Positions 7,870 through 16,273 of a DNA stretch of 64,000 nt are shown piece after piece. A model generated the notes under the pieces. The model worked only from the letters and a program-made list of their open reading frames with translations. It was not told the origin of the DNA and ran no database searches. The translations under genes and the position numbers were made by a program. The DNA is taken from the NCBI RefSeq assembly GCF_018742245.1, contig NZ_CP036132.1, positions 1,607,001-1,671,000 of the forward strand, written 5' to 3'. Every line of letters begins with the position of its first letter. Within the stretch, counting starts at the first letter, position 1. This DNA comes from Bacillus mycoides (GTDB lineage: Bacteria; Bacillota; Bacilli; Bacillales; Bacillaceae_G).

Positions 7870-9858
7870 ATGCAAACAGATCTATTAAATATATTTTTTG
7901 AAGAAGCAGAAGAACATTTACAGTCGCTAAATGAAAATGTGCTAAATTTAGAACGGAATCCTGCCGATATGGGTGTTGTAGGAGAAATATTCCGCTCAGC
8001 TCATACATTTAAAGGTATGTCTGCGAGTATGGAATTTACAGAAATGGCGGATTTAACGCATAAGATGGAAAGTGTTTTAGACGAAATCCGTCATGGAAAT
8101 ATGATGGTGAATGCTAATATTATTGATGTTATTTTTGAATGCATTGATAATTTAGAAAAGATGGTTGCAGATGTGCAGCAAGGCGGAATGGGTAATATAG
8201 ATGTTGTATCAACGAAATTTAAATTAGAAGCATTATTGAACGGCAATGTAGAAGCTTCTATGGAAAATGCAGAGCAAAGTAATATAAATAATGATGATAC
8301 AGTTTCGCATGAAGTATATATAACTGTTGAACAACAAGCTATTTTAAAAGCAGTACGTGCCATTATGTGTATTGAAGCATTACAAAATTTAGGTAATATA
8401 CAAAAAACGGTTCCAAGCATTGAAGAAATTGAAGCGGATGCTTTTGGATTTGAGTTTACAGTATATATGAATACCGATCATAGTGTTGAAGAATTGAAAC
8501 GAGTAGTGCTTCATATTTCTGAAATTGAGAAAGTAGAAGTGAAGCAAGGTAGTCATAAAGTACAAGAAGGCGTACAGGTGGAAGAAACGATTCAACAGGT
8601 TGAAACGAGACAGTTGGAGTCATCTTTAGAACTGCCAATTCAACCGGTGAGCAATACGTCAACTAAACGTACTACAAAAACGAAAAATGCTAAAGTGGAG
8701 AATCGTTCTATTCGTGTTCAGTTAGAAAAAATCGAAACATTAATGAATATGTTTGAAGAAAGTGTAATTGAGCGTGGACGAATTGATGAATTAGCAGAAA
8801 CGATTCAAAATAAGGAGTTAATCGAGCATTTAAATCGATTAGGGGATATTTCAAAAGATATTCAAAATGTACTATTAAATATGCGTATGGTACCAATTGA
8901 AACAGTTTTCAATCGTTTCCCGCGTATGGTACGCATGTTAGCGAAAGATTTAGGGAAAAAAATCGATTTACAAATTACAGGTGAAGATACTGAAGTTGAT
9001 AAAATAGTTATTGATGAAATTGGTGATCCACTCGTTCATTTAATTCGTAATGCAATTGATCATGGGATTGAGACTGTTGAAAAACGCCGTGATGCCGGCA
9101 AAAATGAAACAGGTACTATTAAATTAGAAGCGTTCCATAGCGGAAATCATGTCGTAATTCAAATTACTGATGATGGAAACGGTATTTATAAAGAGAAAGT
9201 ATTAGAAAAAGCGATTAAAAATGGTGTTATAACAGAAACAGAGGCAAATAAATTAACGGATCGTGAAGTGTATGATCTTATTTTCCAACCAGGATTTAGT
9301 ACAGCTGAAGTTGTGTCTGACCTTTCTGGACGTGGTGTTGGATTAGATGTTGTTAAACATACGATTCATAGTTTAGGTGGGCATTTAATTATTGATTCTG
9401 GGGAAGGAAAAGGAAGTACATTCAGAATTGAACTTCCGTTAACATTGTCTATTATTCAATCAATGCTTGTTCAAACAAACGATACGCGTTATGCGTTGCC
9501 TCTCGGTAATATAGTCGAAGCGATTCGAATTCAAAAGGAAGATATTCAATCGTTACAAGGAAAAGACGTTTTAAATTATCGCAATCAAATTATTGAAGTA
9601 AAACATTTAAACACTGTATTTGGTGAAAAAACAGTAGATGATGCGTTTGAATCATATGATAGTCAAATGGTTCCTGTATTAATTGTTCGTAATTCACATC
9701 GTAGCTATGGACTTATTGTCAACACAATTATCGGTCAAAGAGAAATAGTCTTAAAGTCATTAGGCGACTTCTTTGCAGAGAGCTCTAACTATTTCTCTGG
9801 TGCGACAATTCTCGGTGATGGACGAGTGGTCCTCATTTTAAACCCAGAAGGTTTATAA
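7870..9858 (+). CDS. cheA: chemotaxis histidine kinase CheA
   Basis: CheA reads receptor state and phosphorylates CheY. The domains appear in order: P1 Hpt with His45 (SAHTFKGMSAS), a P2-like segment (about 150-220), a basic linker near 265, P3 dimerisation helices, a P4 ATPase with N box HLIRNAIDHGIE and G boxes (DDGNGI, GRGVGLDVV), and a P5 CheW-like C-terminus. Length (662) is normal. It is followed directly by a strong terminator. Confidence 0.96.
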   Translation: MQTDLLNIFFEEAEEHLQSLNENVLNLERNPADMGVVGEIFRSAHTFKGMSASMEFTEMADLTHKMESVLDEIRHGNMMVNANIIDVIFECIDNLEKMVADVQQGGMGNIDVVSTKFKLEALLNGNVEASMENAEQSNINNDDTVSHEVYITVEQQAILKAVRAIMCIEALQNLGNIQKTVPSIEEIEADAFGFEFTVYMNTDHSVEELKRVVLHISEIEKVEVKQGSHKVQEGVQVEETIQQVETRQLESSLELPIQPVSNTSTKRTTKTKNAKVENRSIRVQLEKIETLMNMFEESVIERGRIDELAETIQNKELIEHLNRLGDISKDIQNVLLNMRMVPIETVFNRFPRMVRMLAKDLGKKIDLQITGEDTEVDKIVIDEIGDPLVHLIRNAIDHGIETVEKRRDAGKNETGTIKLEAFHSGNHVVIQITDDGNGIYKEKVLEKAIKNGVITETEANKLTDREVYDLIFQPGFSTAEVVSDLSGRGVGLDVVKHTIHSLGGHLIIDSGEGKGSTFRIELPLTLSIIQSMLVQTNDTRYALPLGNIVEAIRIQKEDIQSLQGKDVLNYRNQIIEVKHLNTVFGEKTVDDAFESYDSQMVPVLIVRNSHRSYGLIVNTIIGQREIVLKSLGDFFAESSNYFSGATILGDGRVVLILNPEGL

Positions 9859-9870
9859 TAGGAATGAAGG

Positions 9871-9905
9871 AAGCTCCCCACTTGTATACAATTGGGGAGC
9901 TTTTT
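9871..9905 (+). terminator. cheA terminator
   Basis: A perfect stem AAGCTCCCCA / TGGGGAGCTT with a 12-base loop and a T run, just after the cheA stop. Confidence 0.9.
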
Positions 9906-10040
9906 GGTTAGAACTATTCATTGAGTGTGTAACAATAGTCGTTTACAAATATTGTGGGAATAATACGTTTGATAAATATAACGAGTGTAATAGAAAGTTT
10001 ATATCGTTGAAAGAAAAACAGAAATGAGGAGGCAGGGAAA

Positions 10041-11687
10041 ATGCCTGAGCAACACACAAAAGGGGATACGAGCACGATTGTGCTAGAAAAAGAAAATGAG
10101 CATTTAACGCCTCAAGAATGCGATATTCTTGGCGAGATTGCAAATATATCATTTGGTTCAGCCTCGACTGTATTATCAACAATCTTAAATAGGCAAGTAA
10201 GTATTACTGCTCCTCATATTGAATTGGTGGATTTATATGATACAAGTGATGTTGAAATTCCGCATGTTGTATTAAATATCCATTTCACAAAAGGATTAGA
10301 TATGGAAAATCTACTTGTCTTAAAGCAAGACGTCGCTTTATCTATTGCGGATTTAATGATGATGGGAACAGGGGTAGTTGAAGAAGGAAAAGAGCTCAGT
10401 GAATTGGAGCTAAGTGCAGTACAAGAAGCGATGAATCAAATGATGGGTTTCGCAGCAACGTCTATGTCGGAATTCTTCCAGGATACGGTGGATATGTCCC
10501 CACCTACAATTAAAATTGTGAAACTTAAGGAAGAGATGGAGAAAATCTCTAGTATTAATGGAAGTAATGTAATTGTTAAAGTATCGTTTGAATTAAAAAT
10601 AGATAATCTTATAGACTCTAAACTTGTACAAATTGTTTCAGTTGAACATGCGAAACAAATGATAAATAAATTATTACAATTATCTGGTGGTGTGGAAGAA
10701 GGAATAGAAGAGCAGACGGAAGTGGTGGAAACTGAGGTTGTAGAAGAACACGTTGAGACAGAGCAGTTAACACAAGAAGAGAAAGATGTACTTGGTGAAA
10801 TTGCGAATATTTCAATTGGTTCGGCTTCAACCGTACTATCGATGCTTTTAAATCAACCTGTTTCTATTAGTACACCAAATGTAGAGGCAATTAATGTTCG
10901 TCATTATGACGGAGTGCCAGTCCCATTTGTTATATTAAATGTCGATTTTGTTGAAGGATTAAAGAATGAGAACGTATTCGTATTTACGAAAGATGTTGCT
11001 TTAACAATGGTAGATTTAATGATGATGGGAACGGGTGAGATCGATCCGGATAAAGAACTAAGTGAATTAGAGTTAAGCGGTATTAAAGAAATCATGAACC
11101 AAATGATGGGGCATGCTGCAACAGCAATGTCAGAAATATTTAAAGAAAAAATGGATATGACACCACCAGATGTTAAATTTGTTTCGTTAAAAGAAGAAAT
11201 GGAATATTTGGGAGAAGCGATGGACGTGGACGAGCTCGTTCAAATTACGTTTAACATTGAAATTGGTGACCTTCTTCAGTCAAAGATGTATCAAATACTA
11301 CCAATATCAGAAGCAAAAGAAATGGTTAGACGACTTCTTTATCCGATGATGGAAGGGCAAGAAGTAATAGTTGAAGAAGTTATTGAAGAGGAAGAAATTC
11401 CTGCACCAGTCATACAGCCGATTGAATATCAAGAAGTTAAACAGGTAGAGCCAGTGTATATGGATGCATCTATTCTACAAAATGTAGAAATGAATGTTAA
11501 ATTTGTATTTGGAAGTACAGTGAGGACAATTCAAGATATTTTAAGTTTACAAGAAAATGAAGCGGTCGTACTGGATGAAGATATTGATGAACCAATTCAA
11601 ATTTATGTGAACGATGTATTGGTTGCTTATGGAGAGCTTGTAAATGTAGATGGATTTTTCGGAGTAAAAGTGACGAAATCGCTATAG
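10041..11687 (+). CDS. fliY: FliY-type switch phosphatase with two CheC domains
   Basis: FliY proteins sit in the rotor switch and remove phosphate from CheY~P. This 548-residue protein has two complete CheC-type domains and a C-terminal SpoA/FliN domain (about 470-548, NVEMNVKFVFGSTVRTIQDIL). The CheC signature (D or S, x3, E, x2, N, x22, P) is intact four times: from Asp28, Ser125, Asp249 and Ser346. Usual FliY has one CheC domain (about 380 residues). The N-terminal FliM-like CheY-binding peptide (LSQxEIDALL type) is absent. An acidic linker separates the repeats. Confidence 0.88.
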   Translation: MPEQHTKGDTSTIVLEKENEHLTPQECDILGEIANISFGSASTVLSTILNRQVSITAPHIELVDLYDTSDVEIPHVVLNIHFTKGLDMENLLVLKQDVALSIADLMMMGTGVVEEGKELSELELSAVQEAMNQMMGFAATSMSEFFQDTVDMSPPTIKIVKLKEEMEKISSINGSNVIVKVSFELKIDNLIDSKLVQIVSVEHAKQMINKLLQLSGGVEEGIEEQTEVVETEVVEEHVETEQLTQEEKDVLGEIANISIGSASTVLSMLLNQPVSISTPNVEAINVRHYDGVPVPFVILNVDFVEGLKNENVFVFTKDVALTMVDLMMMGTGEIDPDKELSELELSGIKEIMNQMMGHAATAMSEIFKEKMDMTPPDVKFVSLKEEMEYLGEAMDVDELVQITFNIEIGDLLQSKMYQILPISEAKEMVRRLLYPMMEGQEVIVEEVIEEEEIPAPVIQPIEYQEVKQVEPVYMDASILQNVEMNVKFVFGSTVRTIQDILSLQENEAVVLDEDIDEPIQIYVNDVLVAYGELVNVDGFFGVKVTKSL

Positions 11688-11703
11688 GAGTTTGAACAAA
11701 TAG

Positions 11704-13077
11704 ATGAAAAACGTAAAGTTTTTTCTAGTGAGTTTGCTATTTTTACATATATGTACTTTCTTCCCGTTGCAGGGGCAAGCGGAAGAAATAAGTGTACAAG
11801 AGCAAAATGTAAGTGAAGTGAATGAGCAAGAAGAGCAAAAAGAGCAAAATATAAAAGATCGGGAACAGTCGGAACGAACGGAAATACCCCCGGTTGAAGA
11901 TGAAAAAAAAGTAGTAGAGAATGAGCAGGAGAAAGAACAACGAGAAGAAAGAAAGATAGAAACAGACCGAGGAATTATTACAGTTAATAAGCAGGAATTA
12001 CAGGTTGGCGAAGAATTGCGAATTGCTGTAGAGCCAAATGAAAAAAATACTCAAAGTGTAAAAGGTGTATTGCAATTACAAAAAAATGGTGAGCAGTACA
12101 GACAGGAAAGAGTATTATCTTTCGAGTTTGAAGAAGAAACGAAACGATGGGTCGCTAATTACACAGTCGGAATATATGATTTGCAAGGTGATTGGAACCT
12201 TCAGCTCGTTGAAAGCTATAAAGAAGATGAGAAGGAAGAAGTAGTAGAGAATGAATTAAATATTCCGCTCATTCGAATTAATAACAAAATACCCACTATA
12301 GATAAAGAATTGCCGAAGTTAGAGAAGGTTACTATTGATGAGGCGAAAGAGAACTTTATTGAACGGAAAAAGGGAGAATTTGTTTATATACGAGTAAAAG
12401 CGGTAGATATAGAATCAGTTGTTAATGAAGTGCGAGTTATATTAAAAGGAAAAGAAGAAGATAACGATATTACTTTTTTATTAGATTATAATAAACACGA
12501 CCTGGATTGGCAGAAACAAATTGAAATAACAGAAACGTTACCTGTTGGTCCGCACCAACTTATTGTGGAAGTAACAGATGCGGCAGGTAACAAGCTTGTG
12601 ACAGAGAGTGAATATATCATTTCTATTATCGAACAAAAAGTGAAAGATGATGAAAAGATAGAAGAACATGGGAATCAAAATAAACTAGAAGATAAGAAAG
12701 AAGCTGAGAAGCAGAAAGATTCGAAAATGGAGACTCCGCTTCCGGAAGAAAAACTTCCAGTTGTTCAAATCCCAAAGCAAGACGAGAAAGTAAACTATTT
12801 TGTAAAAGAGCCGTTGAAAGAGAAAGAGGAAATCAACTACGTTATAAAAGAGCCATCGACAGACAATAAGGAAGTAAATAATGTGAAGGCTCCTAAAGAG
12901 AAAAAAAGTAAAAATGATGATCAAGTTGTTTCTAAAAAGAAAGAAAAAATAGAAGAACAACAAGAGAAGAAAGAAGAAAAAAGTGAACAGGGAGTACAAG
13001 CCTCTAATGTGTTTGCTATTATGTCAGGATTATTTGTACTGTTTTTAGTTTTAAAGAGTAATAAAGAGTGGGGCTAA
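11704..13077 (+). CDS. unrecognised membrane-anchored, Glu/Lys-rich exported protein of the motility locus
   Basis: I do not recognise a named family. Residues 1-27 form a signal peptide (FFLVSLLFLHICTFF, cleavage near GQAEE). A charged Glu/Gln-rich stretch follows, then two beta-rich parts: one around ITVNKQELQVGEELRIAV, and an Ig-like part (about 220-310) with EVRVILKG and PHQLIVEVTDAAGN. A long Lys/Glu/Pro-rich region and a C-terminal membrane helix (FAIMSGLFVLFLVL) complete it. Most of it would lie outside the membrane. It starts 16 bases after fliY and ends 27 bases before another membrane protein, suggesting a motility-linked envelope role, which is inference. Confidence 0.6.
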   Translation: MKNVKFFLVSLLFLHICTFFPLQGQAEEISVQEQNVSEVNEQEEQKEQNIKDREQSERTEIPPVEDEKKVVENEQEKEQREERKIETDRGIITVNKQELQVGEELRIAVEPNEKNTQSVKGVLQLQKNGEQYRQERVLSFEFEEETKRWVANYTVGIYDLQGDWNLQLVESYKEDEKEEVVENELNIPLIRINNKIPTIDKELPKLEKVTIDEAKENFIERKKGEFVYIRVKAVDIESVVNEVRVILKGKEEDNDITFLLDYNKHDLDWQKQIEITETLPVGPHQLIVEVTDAAGNKLVTESEYIISIIEQKVKDDEKIEEHGNQNKLEDKKEAEKQKDSKMETPLPEEKLPVVQIPKQDEKVNYFVKEPLKEKEEINYVIKEPSTDNKEVNNVKAPKEKKSKNDDQVVSKKKEKIEEQQEKKEEKSEQGVQASNVFAIMSGLFVLFLVLKSNKEWG

Positions 13078-13104
13078 TAATTTGATAGTAGTGGAGGCGC
13101 TTAA

Positions 13105-13821
13105 GTGGAAATTAAACGTACGACAATTGAAAATAAGACGCTACACCCATTAAAACAGCCTGCAGCTATTTTAGAACATGAAATCCAGAAAGAACGAAAA
13201 CGGAGTAATCTTGTGTTTACGGGGCAGTCCCAAATCATTTCGAAAAATAATGAAATAGGGATTTTACTTGCGAGTTTAGGTGATGGAAAGATTGTAAAAG
13301 AAATGCTTTCTAAGGAAATGGATACAGTGTTGCAGTTGTTTTCAAAGCTACATATGTTGTCCGAGGAAGGAAAGCAATCGGAAAAAATATATGAACAAAT
13401 TGTTAGAAGTTTGCAGGGGCTTATTAAACAAGCGCATATAAAGGGAGTTCCGTTATTAGACGGAACGTATGATTTTGCTGAAGTGCAGCTTTCGTTTGGA
13501 AGAAAAGTGCATATTCCGTTACTTGATGTAAGTGCGCTCATTTCTAGAGTGGAACAAGATACATCAGAAGGAAATACGAATTTAATGATCACAGTTATTA
13601 CAGCTTACATGACAAAATTGTCTAACGAAACAATTTTAATTAGTGGTACGGATCGTATTTCTAAAGAACGTGATGCAAGTGTGTGGAGAGCACTTGCAGA
13701 AATGAATATGGCTCAATTATCGCATGCGTTGAAACATACGATTCAAGAGCATAAATGGTCTGTTACAGCTCTATTTCTCTTTATATGGGTTATAGGTATT
13801 ATATTGATTCGTATTATATAA
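13105..13821 (+). CDS. tail-anchored protein with a flagellin-like segment, function unknown
   Basis: No named family was recognised. The middle part (about 75-150) follows the flagellin D1 pattern: a helix, then LQGLIKQAHIKGVPLLDGTY, close to the flagellin IDxIxxxTxFNGxKLLDG region, then beta strands ending IPLLDVSAL. The C-terminus is a single membrane helix (SVTALFLFIWVIGIILIRII), so it is probably tail-anchored. There is no signal peptide. The GTG start has SD GGAGG seven bases upstream. It follows the Glu/Lys-rich gene and ends at a terminator shared with cheR. Confidence 0.6.
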   Translation: MEIKRTTIENKTLHPLKQPAAILEHEIQKERKRSNLVFTGQSQIISKNNEIGILLASLGDGKIVKEMLSKEMDTVLQLFSKLHMLSEEGKQSEKIYEQIVRSLQGLIKQAHIKGVPLLDGTYDFAEVQLSFGRKVHIPLLDVSALISRVEQDTSEGNTNLMITVITAYMTKLSNETILISGTDRISKERDASVWRALAEMNMAQLSHALKHTIQEHKWSVTALFLFIWVIGIILIRII

Positions 13822-13824
13822 TAA

Positions 13825-13859
13825 AAAAAGGTCGTCATTTCAATTATGACGACCTTTTT
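13825..13859. terminator. bidirectional terminator between the tail-anchored gene and cheR
   Basis: A perfect 14-bp stem AAAAAGGTCGTCAT / ATGACGACCTTTTT with a 7-base loop. Genes converge on it from both sides. Confidence 0.92.
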
Positions 13860-14642
13860 CTATATTTTTTCGTAGAAGAATGTATCAAAACGCTGAAGGT
13901 TGTAGCGTTCGGGTGTTAAAATTTGTTCTGTGCTACCAACGAATAGTACGCCGCCTTTTCGTAAAGAACGACTAAATTTTTCATAGAGCTTTATTCTTGC
14001 TTCTTCTGTAAAGTAAATCATTACATTTCGACAAATGATTAAATCGTAGTTCGTATCAAATGTCTGCATTAATAAATCATGTTGTTTGAATGTAACTTGC
14101 TGTTTAATATTTTGATGCAATATATATGTATCATCTTCTTTTGTAAAATGACGTTGTTTTAAATCATTAGGTAATTCTTTCAAAGAGCGTTCTGTATATT
14201 GACCACGCTTCGCAGTTTCTAAAACATGAAAATCAAGATCTGTTGCTTGAATATCATAACGAAATGGAGCTAGATGCTTCGATAAGATTAAAGAAAGTGT
14301 ATATGGTTCTTCACCGGCAGCGCAAGCAGCACTCCAAATTTTTAATTTACCGTTATTTTGTTCAAGTAGCTTTGGTAGAGCTTTTGTCTCTAACGTTTGC
14401 CAGCGTTCTTTATTTCTGAAAAACTCTGAAACGTTAATCGTAATGTAGTCAATAAAACTTAAAAATAATGTTTGATCGGTGCGTAAACTGTTTAAAAAGT
14501 TTGTATAATTGTCAAAACCTTTTCTTGAAATGAAAGCATCGATTCTTCTGCGCATTCTATCTTGCTTATAGGAAGCGATATCCATATTAAATAGCTGTTT
14601 AAAACTCGTAATAAAATGATCATAATCTTGTTCAGTTTTCAT
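13860..14642 (-). CDS. cheR: chemotaxis protein methyltransferase CheR
   Basis: CheR methylates glutamates of chemoreceptors with S-adenosylmethionine. The protein has the N-terminal helical domain (MDIASYKQDRMRRRIDAF), the target-region motif NVSEFFRN, and the SAM-binding motif IWSAACAAGEEPYTLS. Family alignment places the start at the ATG beginning MKTEQDYDHF. That ATG has no SD directly before it; the SD lies on the far side of a perfect hairpin (14652-14675). A GTG at 14657 inside the hairpin is a less likely start. Confidence 0.93.
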   Translation of the reverse strand: MKTEQDYDHFITSFKQLFNMDIASYKQDRMRRRIDAFISRKGFDNYTNFLNSLRTDQTLFLSFIDYITINVSEFFRNKERWQTLETKALPKLLEQNNGKLKIWSAACAAGEEPYTLSLILSKHLAPFRYDIQATDLDFHVLETAKRGQYTERSLKELPNDLKQRHFTKEDDTYILHQNIKQQVTFKQHDLLMQTFDTNYDLIICRNVMIYFTEEARIKLYEKFSRSLRKGGVLFVGSTEQILTPERYNLQRFDTFFYEKI

Positions 14643-14651
14643 ATTTACAAT

Positions 14652-14675
14652 AGGCACAATAACGATATTGTGCCT
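14652..14675 (-). promoter_or_regulatory. hairpin between SD and start codon of cheR
   Basis: A perfect 10-bp inverted repeat AGGCACAATA / TATTGTGCCT with a 4-base loop. Read on the minus strand, GGGGG(AGG) lies at its 5' foot and the ATG nine bases after its 3' foot. Linear SD-ATG spacing is far too long; folding brings it to about nine bases. It could also be an attenuator or protein site. Confidence 0.7.
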
Positions 14676-14681
14676 CCCCCT

Positions 14682-15179
14682 TTACATCATACGAATTTTT
14701 TGTTCAAAGCTTTTTTTCATCTGCTTTTCATGTAAGCCTGGTAAATCATAAATAACGGCGTCAACTCCTGCTTCTTTTGCAATGTCAATAGGAATGACAG
14801 ACGTATGTTTATCCCCATTATAAAAACAGAGAACTAAATCAGTATCTTCGACAATTTGCTTTACAAAAAACATATAATCTGATCGATAAATGGAGTCGGA
14901 AGGATGATCAAAAGCAATATATTCAGCCCCGTGTTTTTTTAAATAATCAACGACTTCTTGAAATTCGTCTGTTAATACATGTAACGGTTGTAGCGTATAA
15001 AGGCATAAATTTTGAGCGAGTCTTTCGTTTTCAATGAAAAAACGAAGAACTTCATTTTCAATAGCTTTATAGCATAATATGTAAATTTTATGTTTGTGAG
15101 CATAGTCAATTAAAAATTTTTTTATTTCTTCTTGATCTAATGCTGTTAATTGATTTGAACCACAAAGAAAAATATTCAT
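14682..15179 (-). CDS. unrecognised soluble protein upstream of cheR
   Basis: A 165-residue protein, family not recognised. The pattern starts like a Rossmann-type nucleotide-binding fold (MNIFLCGSNQLTALDQEEI), followed by IYILCYKA, AEYIAFDH, DLVLCFYNGD and IPIDIAKEAGVDAVIYDLPG. These alternating strands and helices recall SLOG or nucleoside deoxyribosyltransferase-like proteins, but no catalytic motif is certain. I chose the ATG with SD AGGTGG; the frame extends 19 codons upstream without a better site. It shares an operon with cheR. Confidence 0.6.
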   Translation of the reverse strand: MNIFLCGSNQLTALDQEEIKKFLIDYAHKHKIYILCYKAIENEVLRFFIENERLAQNLCLYTLQPLHVLTDEFQEVVDYLKKHGAEYIAFDHPSDSIYRSDYMFFVKQIVEDTDLVLCFYNGDKHTSVIPIDIAKEAGVDAVIYDLPGLHEKQMKKSFEQKIRMM

Positions 15180-15230
15180 AGATTTGTGCCACCTCATGCT
15201 AAATTGTAACATATCTTCTATAAAAAATAA

Positions 15231-15259
15231 CTGCAAAATATGAGTGTTCAGAGTATAAT
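15231..15259 (+). promoter_or_regulatory. sigma-A type promoter for the yaaR-flgK operon
   Basis: CTGCAA, a 17-base spacer and a perfect TATAAT, 64 bases before the YaaR start and divergent from the cheR operon. Confidence 0.6.
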
Positions 15260-15322
15260 TATAAATAACTGGATTTTACGATTAAGTTTTGAAAGAAATA
15301 AAAAAATAAATAGGTGATATAT

Positions 15323-15787
15323 ATGCTACGTTCTATCTCGCATAATCCAATTTTATCGCATATACCGCCTGCTACTCAAATGCCGAAAGAAGCAAATGTC
15401 AGGACAGGACTTGCATTTTCGGATAATTTGCATGCAGATCCGAAAAAAGATAAATTGTTAGAACAAATGGAAGCGCTAGTTGATAACATTGGGGAAATTA
15501 AAGAGAAAATTGAATTAGAGTTAACGCTTGATAATGTTATGGAATACAAAAATACTGTGAAATCATTTTTGAATTTTTACGTTGATAACTTACTGCAATA
15601 TAAAGACGTTATGTCTCGTCATCCGCGTTATGGATATTCGCAGAAAATGACAATTGTAAAACAAGCTGAAGTGGGATTAAATGAAATGGAAGATGTTATG
15701 AATTTAATTAATACGAAAACAGGGCATTTAGAAATGTTAAATCAAATTGGAGAAATTCATGGTTTAATTGTAAATTTAGTCTTGTAA
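15323..15787 (+). CDS. YaaR family (DUF327) protein
   Basis: A 154-residue, mostly helical protein of the YaaR/DUF327 family, recognised by the helix ELTLDNVMEYKNTVKSFLNFYVDN and GYSQKMTIVKQ. Its biochemical role is not established. It heads a unit encoding late flagellar export substrates and chaperones, which suggests a link to filament assembly in this group. The start ATG follows AGGTG; a GTG three codons upstream is possible. Confidence 0.75.
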   Translation: MLRSISHNPILSHIPPATQMPKEANVRTGLAFSDNLHADPKKDKLLEQMEALVDNIGEIKEKIELELTLDNVMEYKNTVKSFLNFYVDNLLQYKDVMSRHPRYGYSQKMTIVKQAEVGLNEMEDVMNLINTKTGHLEMLNQIGEIHGLIVNLVL

Positions 15788-15803
15788 AAGGGAAGGAAGC
15801 TAT

Positions 15804-16256
15804 ATGTACATACAATTATATGAAAAGCTTGTTATCATTCAAAAAGCATATGAAAATATTCAAACGCTTGGAGAACAAATATATGAGAATTTAAAACATA
15901 AAAATGTAAATGCAGTTCAAAAGCTGCAAGTGGAACAATTACAGTACATAGAAGGTGTAAAAGGATTATCTCGCTCTTTTGAGGAGATGGTTGTTCAGTT
16001 TTGTGAAGAAAAGAAAGTCGAACCATTGCGTATGCGTTCGCTATTTTCGTATTTTTCACCGGAAGAAATTGAAAAAATGGAAGAATTACAAAAAAGTTTA
16101 AATAAATTAGAAGAAAATGTAAAAATGATTCTTTTGAAAAATCAATATTACTTAAACGTACTATTAAAAACTACAGAGAGTATTGTAGATTCCGTTTCTG
16201 AATACAATTTGGAGAAAAACAATAATTCGCAAATCTTTATGAATGAACTATTGTAA
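15804..16256 (+). CDS. FlgN-like export chaperone
   Basis: The 150-residue helical protein has no sharp motif, but three features fit FlgN, the chaperone for hook-filament junction proteins: its position directly before flgK, its all-coiled-coil character, and a C-terminal helix KNQYYLNVLLKTTESIVDSV resembling the FlgN substrate-binding helix. The SD GGAAGG is good. The assignment rests on context and pattern. Confidence 0.6.
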   Translation: MYIQLYEKLVIIQKAYENIQTLGEQIYENLKHKNVNAVQKLQVEQLQYIEGVKGLSRSFEEMVVQFCEEKKVEPLRMRSLFSYFSPEEIEKMEELQKSLNKLEENVKMILLKNQYYLNVLLKTTESIVDSVSEYNLEKNNNSQIFMNELL

Positions 16257-16273
16257 AGGAGAAGTGAAGCATT

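Noticed and set aside
12685..12999. 104-codon minus-strand ORF rich in Phe and Leu
   Set aside because: It is the shadow of the Lys/Glu-rich coding region on the plus strand.
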